This document shows, piece by piece, positions 54,537 through 62,513 of a stretch of 64,000 bases of DNA. A program made the translations under genes and the position numbers. Source of the stretch: SAR324 cluster bacterium (GTDB lineage Bacteria > SAR324 > NAC60-12). The stretch is taken from assembly GCA_015231825.1 (NCBI GenBank), contig JADGAV010000007.1, positions 64,639-128,638 of the forward strand, in the 5' to 3' direction. The notes beneath the pieces are model-generated. The model was not told the origin of the DNA. It made no database searches and worked only from the letters and a program-made list of their open reading frames with translations. Position 1 is the first letter of the stretch, and each line of letters starts with the position of its first letter.

Positions 54537-54819
54537 GAACCTCCTCTGATACAACGATGCTCGTTTTTCTCCTTAAGCGATTGCGATTTTGCTATGAAAA
54601 GATTAAACGCAGTTGTTCGCAAGCAACAATCCTCAACTGTTAAAGTTTGCGGAAAGTCAGGAAAACAAGGCACTGGACCTGAATAAACAGGAAAAGTTCA
54701 TACAAGTCAGTGAAATTTATCAGGGGTTTTTTGCAGGAGTAAATTTGAGGGACGAAAGGAATTGTATCGGCTTGAAAATTCCTCTGTAAATCAACGGCAG
54801 GAATCGGAACGACAGAGGT

Positions 54820-54884
54820 TTTTTTGTCTGCAGATCATTCCAATTTACCTGTTTTGCAAGCAAATCTGCTGCGCAGACAAAAAA
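54820..54884. repeat. 12-base inverted repeat in the riboswitch leader
   Basis: TTTTTTGTCTGC (54820-54831) and GCAGACAAAAAA (54873-54884) are perfect complements separated by 41 bases. On the plus strand the second arm is followed by GG and six Ts; on the minus strand it would form a long hairpin within the untranslated leader of the DMT gene. Confidence 0.75.
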
Positions 54885-54902
54885 GGTTTTTTAGTTCCTA
54901 TT

Positions 54903-54950
54903 AAAAAATCTTCCTCATTTGAGGCTCTGATAGCAAATCAAGTGACAACT
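54903..54950 (-). terminator. Terminator candidate below the FMN aptamer
   Basis: Reading the minus strand, CTTGATTTG pairs with CAAATGAGG (8 of 9 positions), or CCTCA with TGAGG, followed by AAGA and six Ts. It lies 30-75 bases below the aptamer, where a transcription attenuator is expected. The fold needs computing. Confidence 0.55.
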
Positions 54951-54979
54951 TCAGTATCCGCTGACTTTTCTCAATACTT

Positions 54980-55121
54980 TATCTTCTCCCATCCGGACTG
55001 TGACCGTCGGCTTTGGGTTTTCACCAAATCTGCTGACCTTAATAATATTATTAAGCGCTCGTGGGCTCTCCTGCAGAACAGGAATACCACCGGTGGGGAA
55101 TTCCACCCCGCCCTGAAGATA
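54980..55121 (-). promoter_or_regulatory. FMN riboswitch (RFN element)
   Basis: On the minus strand, P1 pairs TATCTTC (55121-55115) with GAAGATA (54986-54980). Between them are the conserved segments of the RFN aptamer: AGGGCGGGGTGGAATTCCCC, ACCGGTGGTA, GAGCCCACGAGC, a variable hairpin, GCAGATTTGGTGAAAACCC, AAAGCCGACGGTCACAG and TCCGGATGGGAGAAGAT. These match the consensus almost base for base. FMN binding normally turns off riboflavin synthesis or transport genes. The next gene on this strand is the DMT transporter at 54536. Confidence 0.95.
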
Positions 55122-55346
55122 TGTGTTTGATAAAGTCCAAGTTTTCACAGTTTTATTTGTTTATCAAGCCAAAATATCAGAAGGCATTCTCCATTTACTG
55201 CTGATTTGAACAGGGAGAATATAAAACTGTACTCCTTATTTTTCGGATAAAAACCTGCTTGCTATCCCGTTAAAAGAAAATATACTTGATCTCTCCATCC
55301 AGCTTGCACGTGAAGCAAAATTCTCGAATCTCACAAAGGCAACACA

Positions 55347-56261
55347 ATGCGACCCACACTTGTTATTTTAGCCGCTGGCATGGGTTCCCGATATCATGGT
55401 TTGAAACAATTCGACCCCATTGGCCCCAATCAGGAGATATTAATGGACTTTGCCGTCTTTGATGCCATTCGCGCAGGGTTTGGCAAGGTCGTTTTTGTGA
55501 TTCAAAAAAGCAACAAAAATTTCTTCCAGAAAACAATTGCTTCCCGCTATTTCAATCATATTGAAATTGATTATGCGTTTCAGGATCTGATGAATTTACC
55601 CCCTGGATTTCAGGCCCACCCCCTGCGGATTAAACCCTGGGGGACAGGACACGCTGTCCTTTGCTCCAGAAAAGTAGTAAAAGAACCGTTTGCGGTTATC
55701 AACGCAGACGATTTTTACGGGAGGACCTCGTTTGAAATCATGAATCGCGCTCTTTTACAAATGAATTCAGATTCCAGACAATTATGCATGATTGGATTTC
55801 CGCTCGGCAATACGCTTTCAGACCATGGTCCGGTTTCACGAGGAATCTGCAGCGTTGAAAACGGAATATTAAGAGCTCTGACCGAACGAAAAAAGATTGA
55901 GCGTAAAAATGGTCAGATCTGTTATCAAGATCAAGCGGGGAAATTATTGACTTTAGAACCGTCAATGATTGTGTCCATGACATTCTGGGGATTTTCTCCC
56001 AACGTTTTATTTCCACTTCTGGAAAAACAATTCCTCCAATTTTTAGCGGATTTCTCCGCAGAGACCAGCCGAGAATTTTATCTCCCTGACGTTATCGATT
56101 CCGCTATAAAATCGAAAATTGCAGAGGTAAAAGTATTATCAACACCGGAATGCTGGCTTGGCCTTACTTTCCCCGAGGATAAAGCAAGCGCACAAGAGCA
56201 CATCAAACAGAAATTCGAGACCGGGATTTACCCCAGAAAAATGTTTGAAATAACGAATTAG
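55347..56261 (+). CDS. Sugar-1-phosphate nucleotidyltransferase
   Basis: 304 residues of the NTP_transferase fold. The nucleotide-binding start reads LVILAAGMGSRYHGLKQFDPIG, close to the G-x-G-T-R family loop (Gly-Ser-Arg here). Acidic metal residues are in VINADDFYG. TALLHS-like terminal repeats of hexapeptide type are absent, so it is a single-domain enzyme. It makes a nucleoside diphosphate-sugar from NTP and a sugar 1-phosphate. A NahK-like kinase starts 199 bases downstream, suggesting a kinase-plus-nucleotidyltransferase salvage pair. The exact sugar is unknown. Confidence 0.85.
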   Translation: MRPTLVILAAGMGSRYHGLKQFDPIGPNQEILMDFAVFDAIRAGFGKVVFVIQKSNKNFFQKTIASRYFNHIEIDYAFQDLMNLPPGFQAHPLRIKPWGTGHAVLCSRKVVKEPFAVINADDFYGRTSFEIMNRALLQMNSDSRQLCMIGFPLGNTLSDHGPVSRGICSVENGILRALTERKKIERKNGQICYQDQAGKLLTLEPSMIVSMTFWGFSPNVLFPLLEKQFLQFLADFSAETSREFYLPDVIDSAIKSKIAEVKVLSTPECWLGLTFPEDKASAQEHIKQKFETGIYPRKMFEITN

Positions 56262-56397
56262 CAAGACCGTTTATTTCGGTTTTATAGCAAAAATATAATC
56301 AAGAAAGTCTTGCCTCACAGAAAAGGGTATGTCAAATTTTCATCTATCTTTGCCCCTCCTCACTATTTCAAGAAATGTTTTTGATTTCGAGGCAGGA

Positions 56398-56413
56398 GGA
56401 GGGTGTACCCTCC
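56398..56413 (+). promoter_or_regulatory. Dyad upstream of the sugar kinase gene
   Basis: GGAGGGT-GT-ACCCTCC, a perfect 7-base inverted repeat 48 bases before the kinase ATG. It may be an operator for a dimeric repressor or a small RNA hairpin. Confidence 0.45.
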
Positions 56414-56460
56414 AGGTGGGAAATAACTTTCCTGCATACCCATGCATTTGATAAATTGAC

Positions 56461-57582
56461 ATGAAGCCGCAATACGATTTGGAAAACATTGGAAGCAATT
56501 TTCTGATCGAAGGCGATTTTATCAAGGCAGACCCATACAGTGCCGGGCACATCAATGATACATTTGCAGCCACCTATCATCATTCCGGGACCCATGTCCG
56601 CTATATCTTCCAGCGCATCAATCACGAAGTTTTTAAAGATCCTGTTCAGTTGATGGAAAATATCAAACGGGTAACAGAACATCAAAAAAACCGTTTGAAG
56701 CAAGAAAGAATCAAAGATATTTCGCGCTTTTCTTTGACTTTACTTGACTCCCTCGAAGGAGTTCCTCATCACAGGGATACGGAGGGAAATTTTTGGAGGA
56801 TTTATTCATTCATCGAAAATGCACAAACTTTTGACATCATTTCCTCTCCGCAGCAAGCCTATCAAGCGGCCAGGTCTTTCGGTACTTTTCAAACGATGCT
56901 GCTTGATCTGCCGGGAGAACGCCTGTATGAAACCATACCGGAATTTCATAACACAGCTCAGCGTTTTCAACAGCTGGAACATGCCTTGGCAGAAGACAAA
57001 TGCAATCGTGCAAAAGATTGTCAAAAAGAAATCCGCTTTGCGGAAAAAAATCACAAGCTGGTGCATGTTCTGTTAGACATGCACATGCGAGGAGAGATTT
57101 CTGAACGAATCACTCACAATGACACCAAACTGAACAATGTTTTGTTTGACAACTTCACCGGAGAAGGAATTTGTGTAATTGATCTGGATACTGTTATGCC
57201 CGGATTGACTCTTTATGATTTTGGCGACTTGATCCGTTCCTCCACGAGTCCTTCAGCAGAAGACGAAAAAGACCTTTCAAAGGTATCGGTGCAAATCAAC
57301 ATATTTCAAGCATTGCTTGCAGGATACCTCGAAACTGCAGGCGCATTCCTGAACTCGGTTGAGAAATCCAATTTGGTGTTCAGCGGCAAACTGATTGCCT
57401 TTGAAACCTTTCTCCGATTTCTTACCGATCACATCAATGGCGATAGGTATTTTAAGATCCACCGAACGGGCCAAAATCTGGACCGATGCCGCACACAAAT
57501 GAAATTGGTCGAATCAATTGAGCAGCAAGAAGAAACGATGAATCACATCGTGGAGAAATCAATTTTGCACTATGATTTTTGA
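56461..57582 (+). CDS. NahK-like sugar kinase (APH-fold phosphotransferase)
   Basis: 373 residues of the aminoglycoside phosphotransferase fold. The catalytic loop is THNDTKLNNVLFD, with the Brenner-type Asp and Asn, and the metal-binding DFG-equivalent is VIDLDTVMPG, followed by DFGDLIRSS. The HNDTKLNN form is typical of N-acetylhexosamine 1-kinases (NahK) and related 'mucin desulfatase'-annotated proteins. Such kinases phosphorylate the anomeric OH of GlcNAc/GalNAc-type sugars. The adjacent nucleotidyltransferase would then activate the product. No ribosome site is obvious just before the ATG. Confidence 0.85.
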   Translation: MKPQYDLENIGSNFLIEGDFIKADPYSAGHINDTFAATYHHSGTHVRYIFQRINHEVFKDPVQLMENIKRVTEHQKNRLKQERIKDISRFSLTLLDSLEGVPHHRDTEGNFWRIYSFIENAQTFDIISSPQQAYQAARSFGTFQTMLLDLPGERLYETIPEFHNTAQRFQQLEHALAEDKCNRAKDCQKEIRFAEKNHKLVHVLLDMHMRGEISERITHNDTKLNNVLFDNFTGEGICVIDLDTVMPGLTLYDFGDLIRSSTSPSAEDEKDLSKVSVQINIFQALLAGYLETAGAFLNSVEKSNLVFSGKLIAFETFLRFLTDHINGDRYFKIHRTGQNLDRCRTQMKLVESIEQQEETMNHIVEKSILHYDF

Positions 57583-57913
57583 TCGATCGCCCGAGAGAAC
57601 AGGACTGCAGAATCTGAGATGACGCCACTTTCCGGGTTCTTCACCTGCCAATCTTTTGACTATTGCAAAACATGCGATTATAAAAATATCCTGATGCTTC
57701 ACAATTGAGAATGCAGAAGAAGCATTTTCAGATCAGTAAATTTGACGTGTCACGAATTTGGCTTGTTTGTTTTTTGCTTGATCTTTCCCGGTCCAGTGCA
57801 CGAGGATTTGGGATGCTATGGTTCTGAGCTGTTTTTTCTCATGAATCTGCGCAGACGAACAACGCTCTGAAGATTACCAAATCACCCTGAAAAATTAATT
57901 CTAAGGAAAAATT
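57583..57913. other. Gap upstream of the FAH-family gene
   Basis: 331 bases with one good promoter (57656-57684) and a 38-codon frame (from ATG 57711) that I do not support. The leader to the FAH ATG would be about 220 bases. Confidence 0.5.
57656..57684 (+). promoter_or_regulatory. Sigma-70 promoter for the FAH-family gene
   Basis: TTGACT (57656-57661), a 17-base spacer and TATAAA (57679-57684). Confidence 0.6.
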
Positions 57914-58771
57914 ATGAAACTGATTCGTTTTGGAAACTTGGGGCAGGAAAAGCCCGGACTAATTTTGGAAGACAAGCAATGGATTGATGTCAGCGCAGCG
58001 GTTGCTGACTATGATGAATCCTTTTTCGAGAATGATGGTTTATCCCGTTTGAAAGCGTGGCTTGCCAACAACGCAAAAACTGCTCCTCGGGTCGACAAAT
58101 CCGTACGCTTGGGTGCTCCCATCTACAAACCGGGAAAAATCGTTTGTATTGGAGCCAATTACCGGGACCATATTGAAGAAACCGGAGCAGAAATTCCCGA
58201 AGAACCGGTTATTTTTTTTAAATCTCCAACTGCACTGACAGGCCCCAATGACAACCTTATAATTCCGAAAAACAGCGTGAAAACTGATTGGGAAGTCGAA
58301 TTGCTGGTGGTGATTGAAAAACGCGCATCCTATGTTAAGGAATCGGATGCCCTTGATTATGTTGCCGGATATGCTCTTCATAATGACTACAGTGAACGAG
58401 CATTCCAAATCGAACGCAGCGGCCAATGGGTCAAAGGAAAGAGCTGTGATACATTTGCGCCCGTCGGACCTTTCATTGCCACAAAAGATGAAATTAAGGA
58501 TGTAAACAATTTGAAGATGTGGTTGAAAGTCAATGGGGTAACCAAACAAAATGGAACGACAGCCAATATGATTTTCAATGTCCCTTTCATCGTCTCATAT
58601 ATCAGCGAATTTATGACCTTGCTGCCCGGGGACATCATCTCTACCGGAACCCCTGCCGGTGTTGGACTTGGCCTTAAACCCCCGGAGTATTTAAAACCGG
58701 GAGACATCGTCGAATTAGGAATTGAAGGACTGGGAGAGTCAGCGCAAAATGCAGTTGCCTATTCCGGCTGA
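57914..58771 (+). CDS. Fumarylacetoacetate hydrolase family protein
   Basis: 285 residues: a small N-terminal domain (MKLIRFGNLGQEKPGLI) and the FAH catalytic domain. The metal ligands Glu-Glu-Asp can be read from DWEVELLVVIE and LHNDYSERAF; GKSCDTFAPVGPF, STGTPAGVG and LKPGDIVELGIEGLG are family blocks. Members act on varied beta-keto or 2-oxo-acid C-C bonds (fumarylpyruvate, 2-keto-3-deoxy sugar acids, ureidoglycolate-type). The substrate is not determined; aromatic or sugar-acid degradation would fit the window. AAGGAAAAA precedes the ATG. Confidence 0.9.
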   Translation: MKLIRFGNLGQEKPGLILEDKQWIDVSAAVADYDESFFENDGLSRLKAWLANNAKTAPRVDKSVRLGAPIYKPGKIVCIGANYRDHIEETGAEIPEEPVIFFKSPTALTGPNDNLIIPKNSVKTDWEVELLVVIEKRASYVKESDALDYVAGYALHNDYSERAFQIERSGQWVKGKSCDTFAPVGPFIATKDEIKDVNNLKMWLKVNGVTKQNGTTANMIFNVPFIVSYISEFMTLLPGDIISTGTPAGVGLGLKPPEYLKPGDIVELGIEGLGESAQNAVAYSG

Positions 58772-58877
58772 CCTTGTTCCTACTGATTTTCAGCGCCTGA
58801 TCGTATCGTTTCCGAAACGGCCAAAACTACTTTCTCAGTTTATTCAGGTGCAGTAAAGCGGGAAGGTGGAGGTGAGC

Positions 58878-58910
58878 AAAAAGCCTGCAACCCGCAGTCG
58901 GGTTGCAGGC
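58878..58910 (-). terminator. Strong intrinsic terminator after the 502-aa-frame gene
   Basis: GCCTGCAACCCG (58883-58894), four-base loop, CGGGTTGCAGGC (58899-58910): a perfect 12-base stem. On the minus strand it is followed by five Ts, so it terminates the gene ending at 58917. Confidence 0.9.
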
Positions 58911-58916
58911 AGAACC

Positions 58917-60380
58917 CTATTGCATCAGAGCATTTTTCAAAACACGGAGCTGCTTGAGATATTCACGGTTGGTCGTGATATCTTCTGCTTCCTCAATTTG
59001 TTCCAAAAGCACCGCGCGGTCCGGAGTGATATCGGTTCTCATCAGTTGCTGCTGTGTGTTTTCCATGATCATTTTTGGCAGCACATCATGCAGCACATCC
59101 CGTTGCTGCAAGGCTTGTGCAATCTGGCGATCATTGATCGCGTGTCCAGCTGCTTGATTGAGCAATTCGATTGATTTCAGGTAAGTTTCAATCTTCAGGC
59201 TGAGACTATGATGTCCCTGCACTGAACGAATTTGATCGACAGCTTCCATATAATATTTGTCATACTCTGTGTCACGAGGCATTTCTCTTAGGGCGGGGTG
59301 CATTTCAACTTCTGCCATCTGTGCTTCAACAAACTCGGGCCTTTTGATCATACTCTGATCAGTGACAATGAAAAAATTGACTTTCACTGAACGGCGATTG
59401 GTGATCTGAACATAGGGGGGCAGTTCAAAAACATCCGGATTGATCTGGGCACGGAGGTAGACGCGGTTTTGGTGCGCAATATCGGTTACCACATTGACAT
59501 GCTGCAAATATTCCAGCGTTCGGATCTCCTGTATTTCCTGAACTTTCTCAGAGTTGGGAAACATGACATGGATAAAAAACCGGGTTTCCCGTTCTCCGGT
59601 ATCAGGGTGCCGCATCGTTTCTTCAACCACCTGGAAAGGAAAGACATCCTGGGTCAGTGGAATTGGTTTGTCAAATTCCAGTTCGACACCAAAACTCCAG
59701 ATATTTCGTATTTCGTCCTCCTGCTTTTTTGGAGTCGCGATCATTTTTCTCACTTGAAACGCCCGCTCCAAAATCAGGTCCGTGGGTTCCGGGTCTTCAA
59801 TAAAAGCCCCGTTGTGCATAAGCTGATAGGCACTCAGATAAGAAAGCACCTCTCGGGAGCCATTTTTGAATTCGATCACATAACGATAACGGTTTCCCAT
59901 ATCGTCGGTGGTGAACAAATCTTCATCATTGGGTTGAATCAAGCGAAATCGCCGAATCGCAAACTTCAATGTTTTTCCTGAGAGAAGATCATGATCATCA
60001 TAGGTTTTGACAAAAGCCTTTGCTTTCAAAACCCGACGATAAAAAGCGATTTTGTCCAGGACATGGAACTCTGTACTTTCATCAGACGGGAAAACCAGCA
60101 CACGATTGTTGGGCAGCAGCAGCTGATCGGTGAGCGCCCACATGTAAATTCGGTCCATCTGCCATGAATGGCTGGAACCGTCGTCCAGAATCACCTGTAA
60201 ATAGTATTCTTCGGGAGTACGGTTTTTGACAAATGCCGAAGCAATTCGATGTGATTTAAAAAGCCCTTTGTCAATAACCTTCGCCAAACGCAAAGCGTTT
60301 TCCCGGGTGGTGTATTTCGGAAATGCTGCCGCCGCGCTAGCCAGAACTAACAATATCAAGAATATCCCAATCTTTTTCAT
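58917..60380 (-). CDS. Secreted protein of unknown function
   Basis: 487 residues from the ATG at 60380; a signal peptide (MKKIGIFLILLVLASAAAAF) sends it to the envelope. A longer frame to 60425 would overlap the neighbour. AAGG precedes the chosen ATG. No family is recognised. Much of it is polar beta-strand-like sequence (VYLRAQINPDVFELPPYVQI); the C-terminal 130 residues are helical with a coiled-coil look. It lies 10 bases after the preceding secreted-protein gene, so the pair is probably one operon. Confidence 0.75.
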   Translation of the reverse strand: MKKIGIFLILLVLASAAAAFPKYTTRENALRLAKVIDKGLFKSHRIASAFVKNRTPEEYYLQVILDDGSSHSWQMDRIYMWALTDQLLLPNNRVLVFPSDESTEFHVLDKIAFYRRVLKAKAFVKTYDDHDLLSGKTLKFAIRRFRLIQPNDEDLFTTDDMGNRYRYVIEFKNGSREVLSYLSAYQLMHNGAFIEDPEPTDLILERAFQVRKMIATPKKQEDEIRNIWSFGVELEFDKPIPLTQDVFPFQVVEETMRHPDTGERETRFFIHVMFPNSEKVQEIQEIRTLEYLQHVNVVTDIAHQNRVYLRAQINPDVFELPPYVQITNRRSVKVNFFIVTDQSMIKRPEFVEAQMAEVEMHPALREMPRDTEYDKYYMEAVDQIRSVQGHHSLSLKIETYLKSIELLNQAAGHAINDRQIAQALQQRDVLHDVLPKMIMENTQQQLMRTDITPDRAVLLEQIEEAEDITTNREYLKQLRVLKNALMQ

Positions 60381-60390
60381 TGCAACCTTA

Positions 60391-61335
60391 TTATTCAAAG
60401 TTGGCTCCCACATAAATTTCGACATCCAGCCCTAAACGCCCACGACGTTCCAAAGACATTTCCTCGACGACCTGTTCTCCCGGAATCACGGTCGCAAGGG
60501 CCAAAGCGGTTGTTAAATAATTGGGGCGAAAATAAATTTTTGTTTTACTCAAAGTCATTTGTTCCCGAATTGAAGAAATGTTACTGATGTGCAACCTCAT
60601 GTCCAAACGGTCTTCCAAAAATTTCCGTTGATGACGATCCAAAAGAATGGCTAATCGTTGAGCCGCCTCTTTCCGGGGAGAGGCATTCAATATGGAAAGA
60701 TTGAGCACCGAAGGGCGCCGAAATACCATCATTGCCGAAATCGGATGGAGCAGCATTTTATCGGGTTCTTTCATCTCCATTTTTGACATTCCCGGCTGTT
60801 TCGGCATTTCTGCGTTGTCTGACAGTAAGGGAAGTGACGGCATACCGTTAATACTCGTATCTTCTGCTGCAATCTGACCTGCGCCACCTTTTTCCAAGAT
60901 TAGGAAAACCATTTGTCCAGCCGTTGTTCGAGACTTGTCCAATGACAAGACTATCGGAAGCCGGGATGTGAGGTGGAGGTTGCTGCGAAAGCGTAAATTT
61001 CCTCTTCCATCTTCCTGGATTTCTTCTTCGATTCCCACCTTTTCAATAATATCTCCAGGTTTAAAGGAAGTGACTTCTGGCAGAATAAGATTGTTTGTCA
61101 TCCCGTTTGGAATGACGATGGTTGGATGGAGGGGGTCTTCCTGGAGCAACTGAACCGAAGAAAGAAGTTTCGGTGACAAGATGCCACGAATGATGAGGAA
61201 TTTGTCATCGTCTCCTGAAGCAATATCAATCTGCTCGAGAATATGACCATCAATCAATGGTTGAGCGTATAAAGGGGCTGCCCACAAAATGAGAGCGAAA
61301 AATCCTCCATGGATATAAATTAACCAATGCTTCAT
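60391..61335 (-). CDS. Secreted protein, partner of the downstream gene
   Basis: 314 residues with signal peptide (GGFFALILWAAPLYAQ). The first 100 residues after it (DGHILEQIDIASGDDDKFLI, ending in strand-rich text) resemble an AMIN-like beta-sandwich, a fold that tethers proteins to the cell wall or secretion channels; the similarity is weak. The remainder is polar. It heads a two-gene operon with the 487-residue secreted protein. Role unknown. Confidence 0.7.
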   Translation of the reverse strand: MKHWLIYIHGGFFALILWAAPLYAQPLIDGHILEQIDIASGDDDKFLIIRGILSPKLLSSVQLLQEDPLHPTIVIPNGMTNNLILPEVTSFKPGDIIEKVGIEEEIQEDGRGNLRFRSNLHLTSRLPIVLSLDKSRTTAGQMVFLILEKGGAGQIAAEDTSINGMPSLPLLSDNAEMPKQPGMSKMEMKEPDKMLLHPISAMMVFRRPSVLNLSILNASPRKEAAQRLAILLDRHQRKFLEDRLDMRLHISNISSIREQMTLSKTKIYFRPNYLTTALALATVIPGEQVVEEMSLERRGRLGLDVEIYVGANFE

Positions 61336-61493
61336 GCATATCCCTTTCTAGTATGTACGCTGTTTGAGGCCGGAAAATACTTGCATTCCCATGAAATCTG
61401 AGGCCCTGCTTGAAAAGGAGGCATTCAGGATTTATGCCATTTTTGAATGTCTAACAACACGCCACCCAAATCAAAGAATCCGAGTCTTCTTTT

Positions 61494-62483
61494 TTACTCC
61501 ATTTCGAGTGCCAATTGAGCCAGTTTATGGAGAATCGAAGGGTCCATCTCCTTCAGAGGTACTAAAGCCTCCCTGCTTTTTTGCAGATACTGATTAACTT
61601 GAAAGCGGGTATAATCAAAAATTTGGTACTGCTTAAAAAAAGAACTTATTTTCTGAAGATCATGTTCCGAAATTTCATCCCGATCCAATATTTGCTTGAG
61701 GGCATCCTGCTGGTTTTGCAGCTGCATTTCCTCCATCAGGCGACAAAGTGGAAAGAGCGTGTGCCCGATCTTCAAGGATGAAAGAAAAAGGTGCGGATCG
61801 TTGACAATAGCCAAATCTTTTTTCAATTGTATACCGACTCCCAAATTCAATCCATACTGACTGAGGGCCTGCTGGACTTCCGGGTCTGCCCCGCCCAGAA
61901 CCGCGCCGCTTTTTGCTGCAGCCTTGTAAAGGCTGGCTTTTTTGTTTTGAATGACCTCCAAAGCGTGCGATTCAGCGGAGTCCCAGGAAAATGGAGAAAT
62001 CGATAAAACCTGCCCTCTTGCAATAGATTGTGTGGCTTGAGCGATGATTTCCAATAAAGGGAAATTGCCAAGGCGCGTCATGGTTTTAAAAGAAATTGAG
62101 AGCAGGTAATCCCCCAATAGAACGCTGGCCTCGTTTCCCCAGATGCTGAGCATTTCTTTTTGCTGACGTCTGAATTCTTCAGTCATCACGATTTTCTGAT
62201 GCAAGGCAGTGGCCGTGTTCAAATATTCCAAAACGCTGGAAACATGAGGAAGCATTTCGCCGGAATACGAAAAAAGACGGGCACTCAAGGCTAGAGTGAT
62301 GGACCTTAAGGGGGATTTTGAAGTCGTATTGATATATTCGATGACTTCCTGCAGAAATGGGACATAGATTTCAAGGTTGCTTTGAATCGCCTTTTTGCTT
62401 TGATCGAGTTCATTTTCGACAAATTGGGCGATACCGGCCAGCGTTTCCAACGAGGCGTTTTCAACAGTAGGAGACTTGGACAT
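61494..62483 (-). CDS. Polyprenyl synthetase-like protein without Asp-rich motifs
   Basis: 329 residues of the trans-isoprenyl diphosphate synthase fold: helix text matching the family (EYLNTATALH, GDYLLSISF, KKASLYKAAAKSGAVLGG, GLNLGVGIQL). The first Asp-rich motif, normally HDDVVD, reads HQKIVM (about 95-100). The second, normally DDxLD after FQLVDD, reads QLKKDLAIVN (219-228). Both Mg-diphosphate sites are lost, so it is probably not a catalyst by itself. It may be a regulatory partner of an active synthase, a known arrangement in heteromeric enzymes. It lies 30 bases after the quinone oxidoreductase gene. Confidence 0.8.
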   Translation of the reverse strand: MSKSPTVENASLETLAGIAQFVENELDQSKKAIQSNLEIYVPFLQEVIEYINTTSKSPLRSITLALSARLFSYSGEMLPHVSSVLEYLNTATALHQKIVMTEEFRRQQKEMLSIWGNEASVLLGDYLLSISFKTMTRLGNFPLLEIIAQATQSIARGQVLSISPFSWDSAESHALEVIQNKKASLYKAAAKSGAVLGGADPEVQQALSQYGLNLGVGIQLKKDLAIVNDPHLFLSSLKIGHTLFPLCRLMEEMQLQNQQDALKQILDRDEISEHDLQKISSFFKQYQIFDYTRFQVNQYLQKSREALVPLKEMDPSILHKLAQLALEME

Positions 62484-62513
62484 TGATGATTCAGAAGTAA
62501 ATTTCTCGAAAAC

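Larger units (their letters stand above)
54537..55346. other. Gap holding the FMN riboswitch and leader structures
   Basis: 810 bases with divergent or leader content only. It holds the FMN aptamer, its downstream terminator candidate and, at 54820-54884, a 12-base inverted repeat. A plus-strand frame at 54762-55130 is antisense to the aptamer and is rejected. No promoter for the plus-strand sugar nucleotidyltransferase is evident near 55250-55340. Confidence 0.6.

Noticed and set aside
54762-55130. 122-codon plus-strand frame
   Set aside because: It is antisense to the FMN riboswitch aptamer, which explains the sequence; the frame lacks a family match and has Cys-rich, unnatural composition.
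57612-57660. CTGAGA...ACCTG text recalling a TPP riboswitch
   Set aside because: The 5' GGGG-TGC-type segment and the rest of the aptamer are missing.
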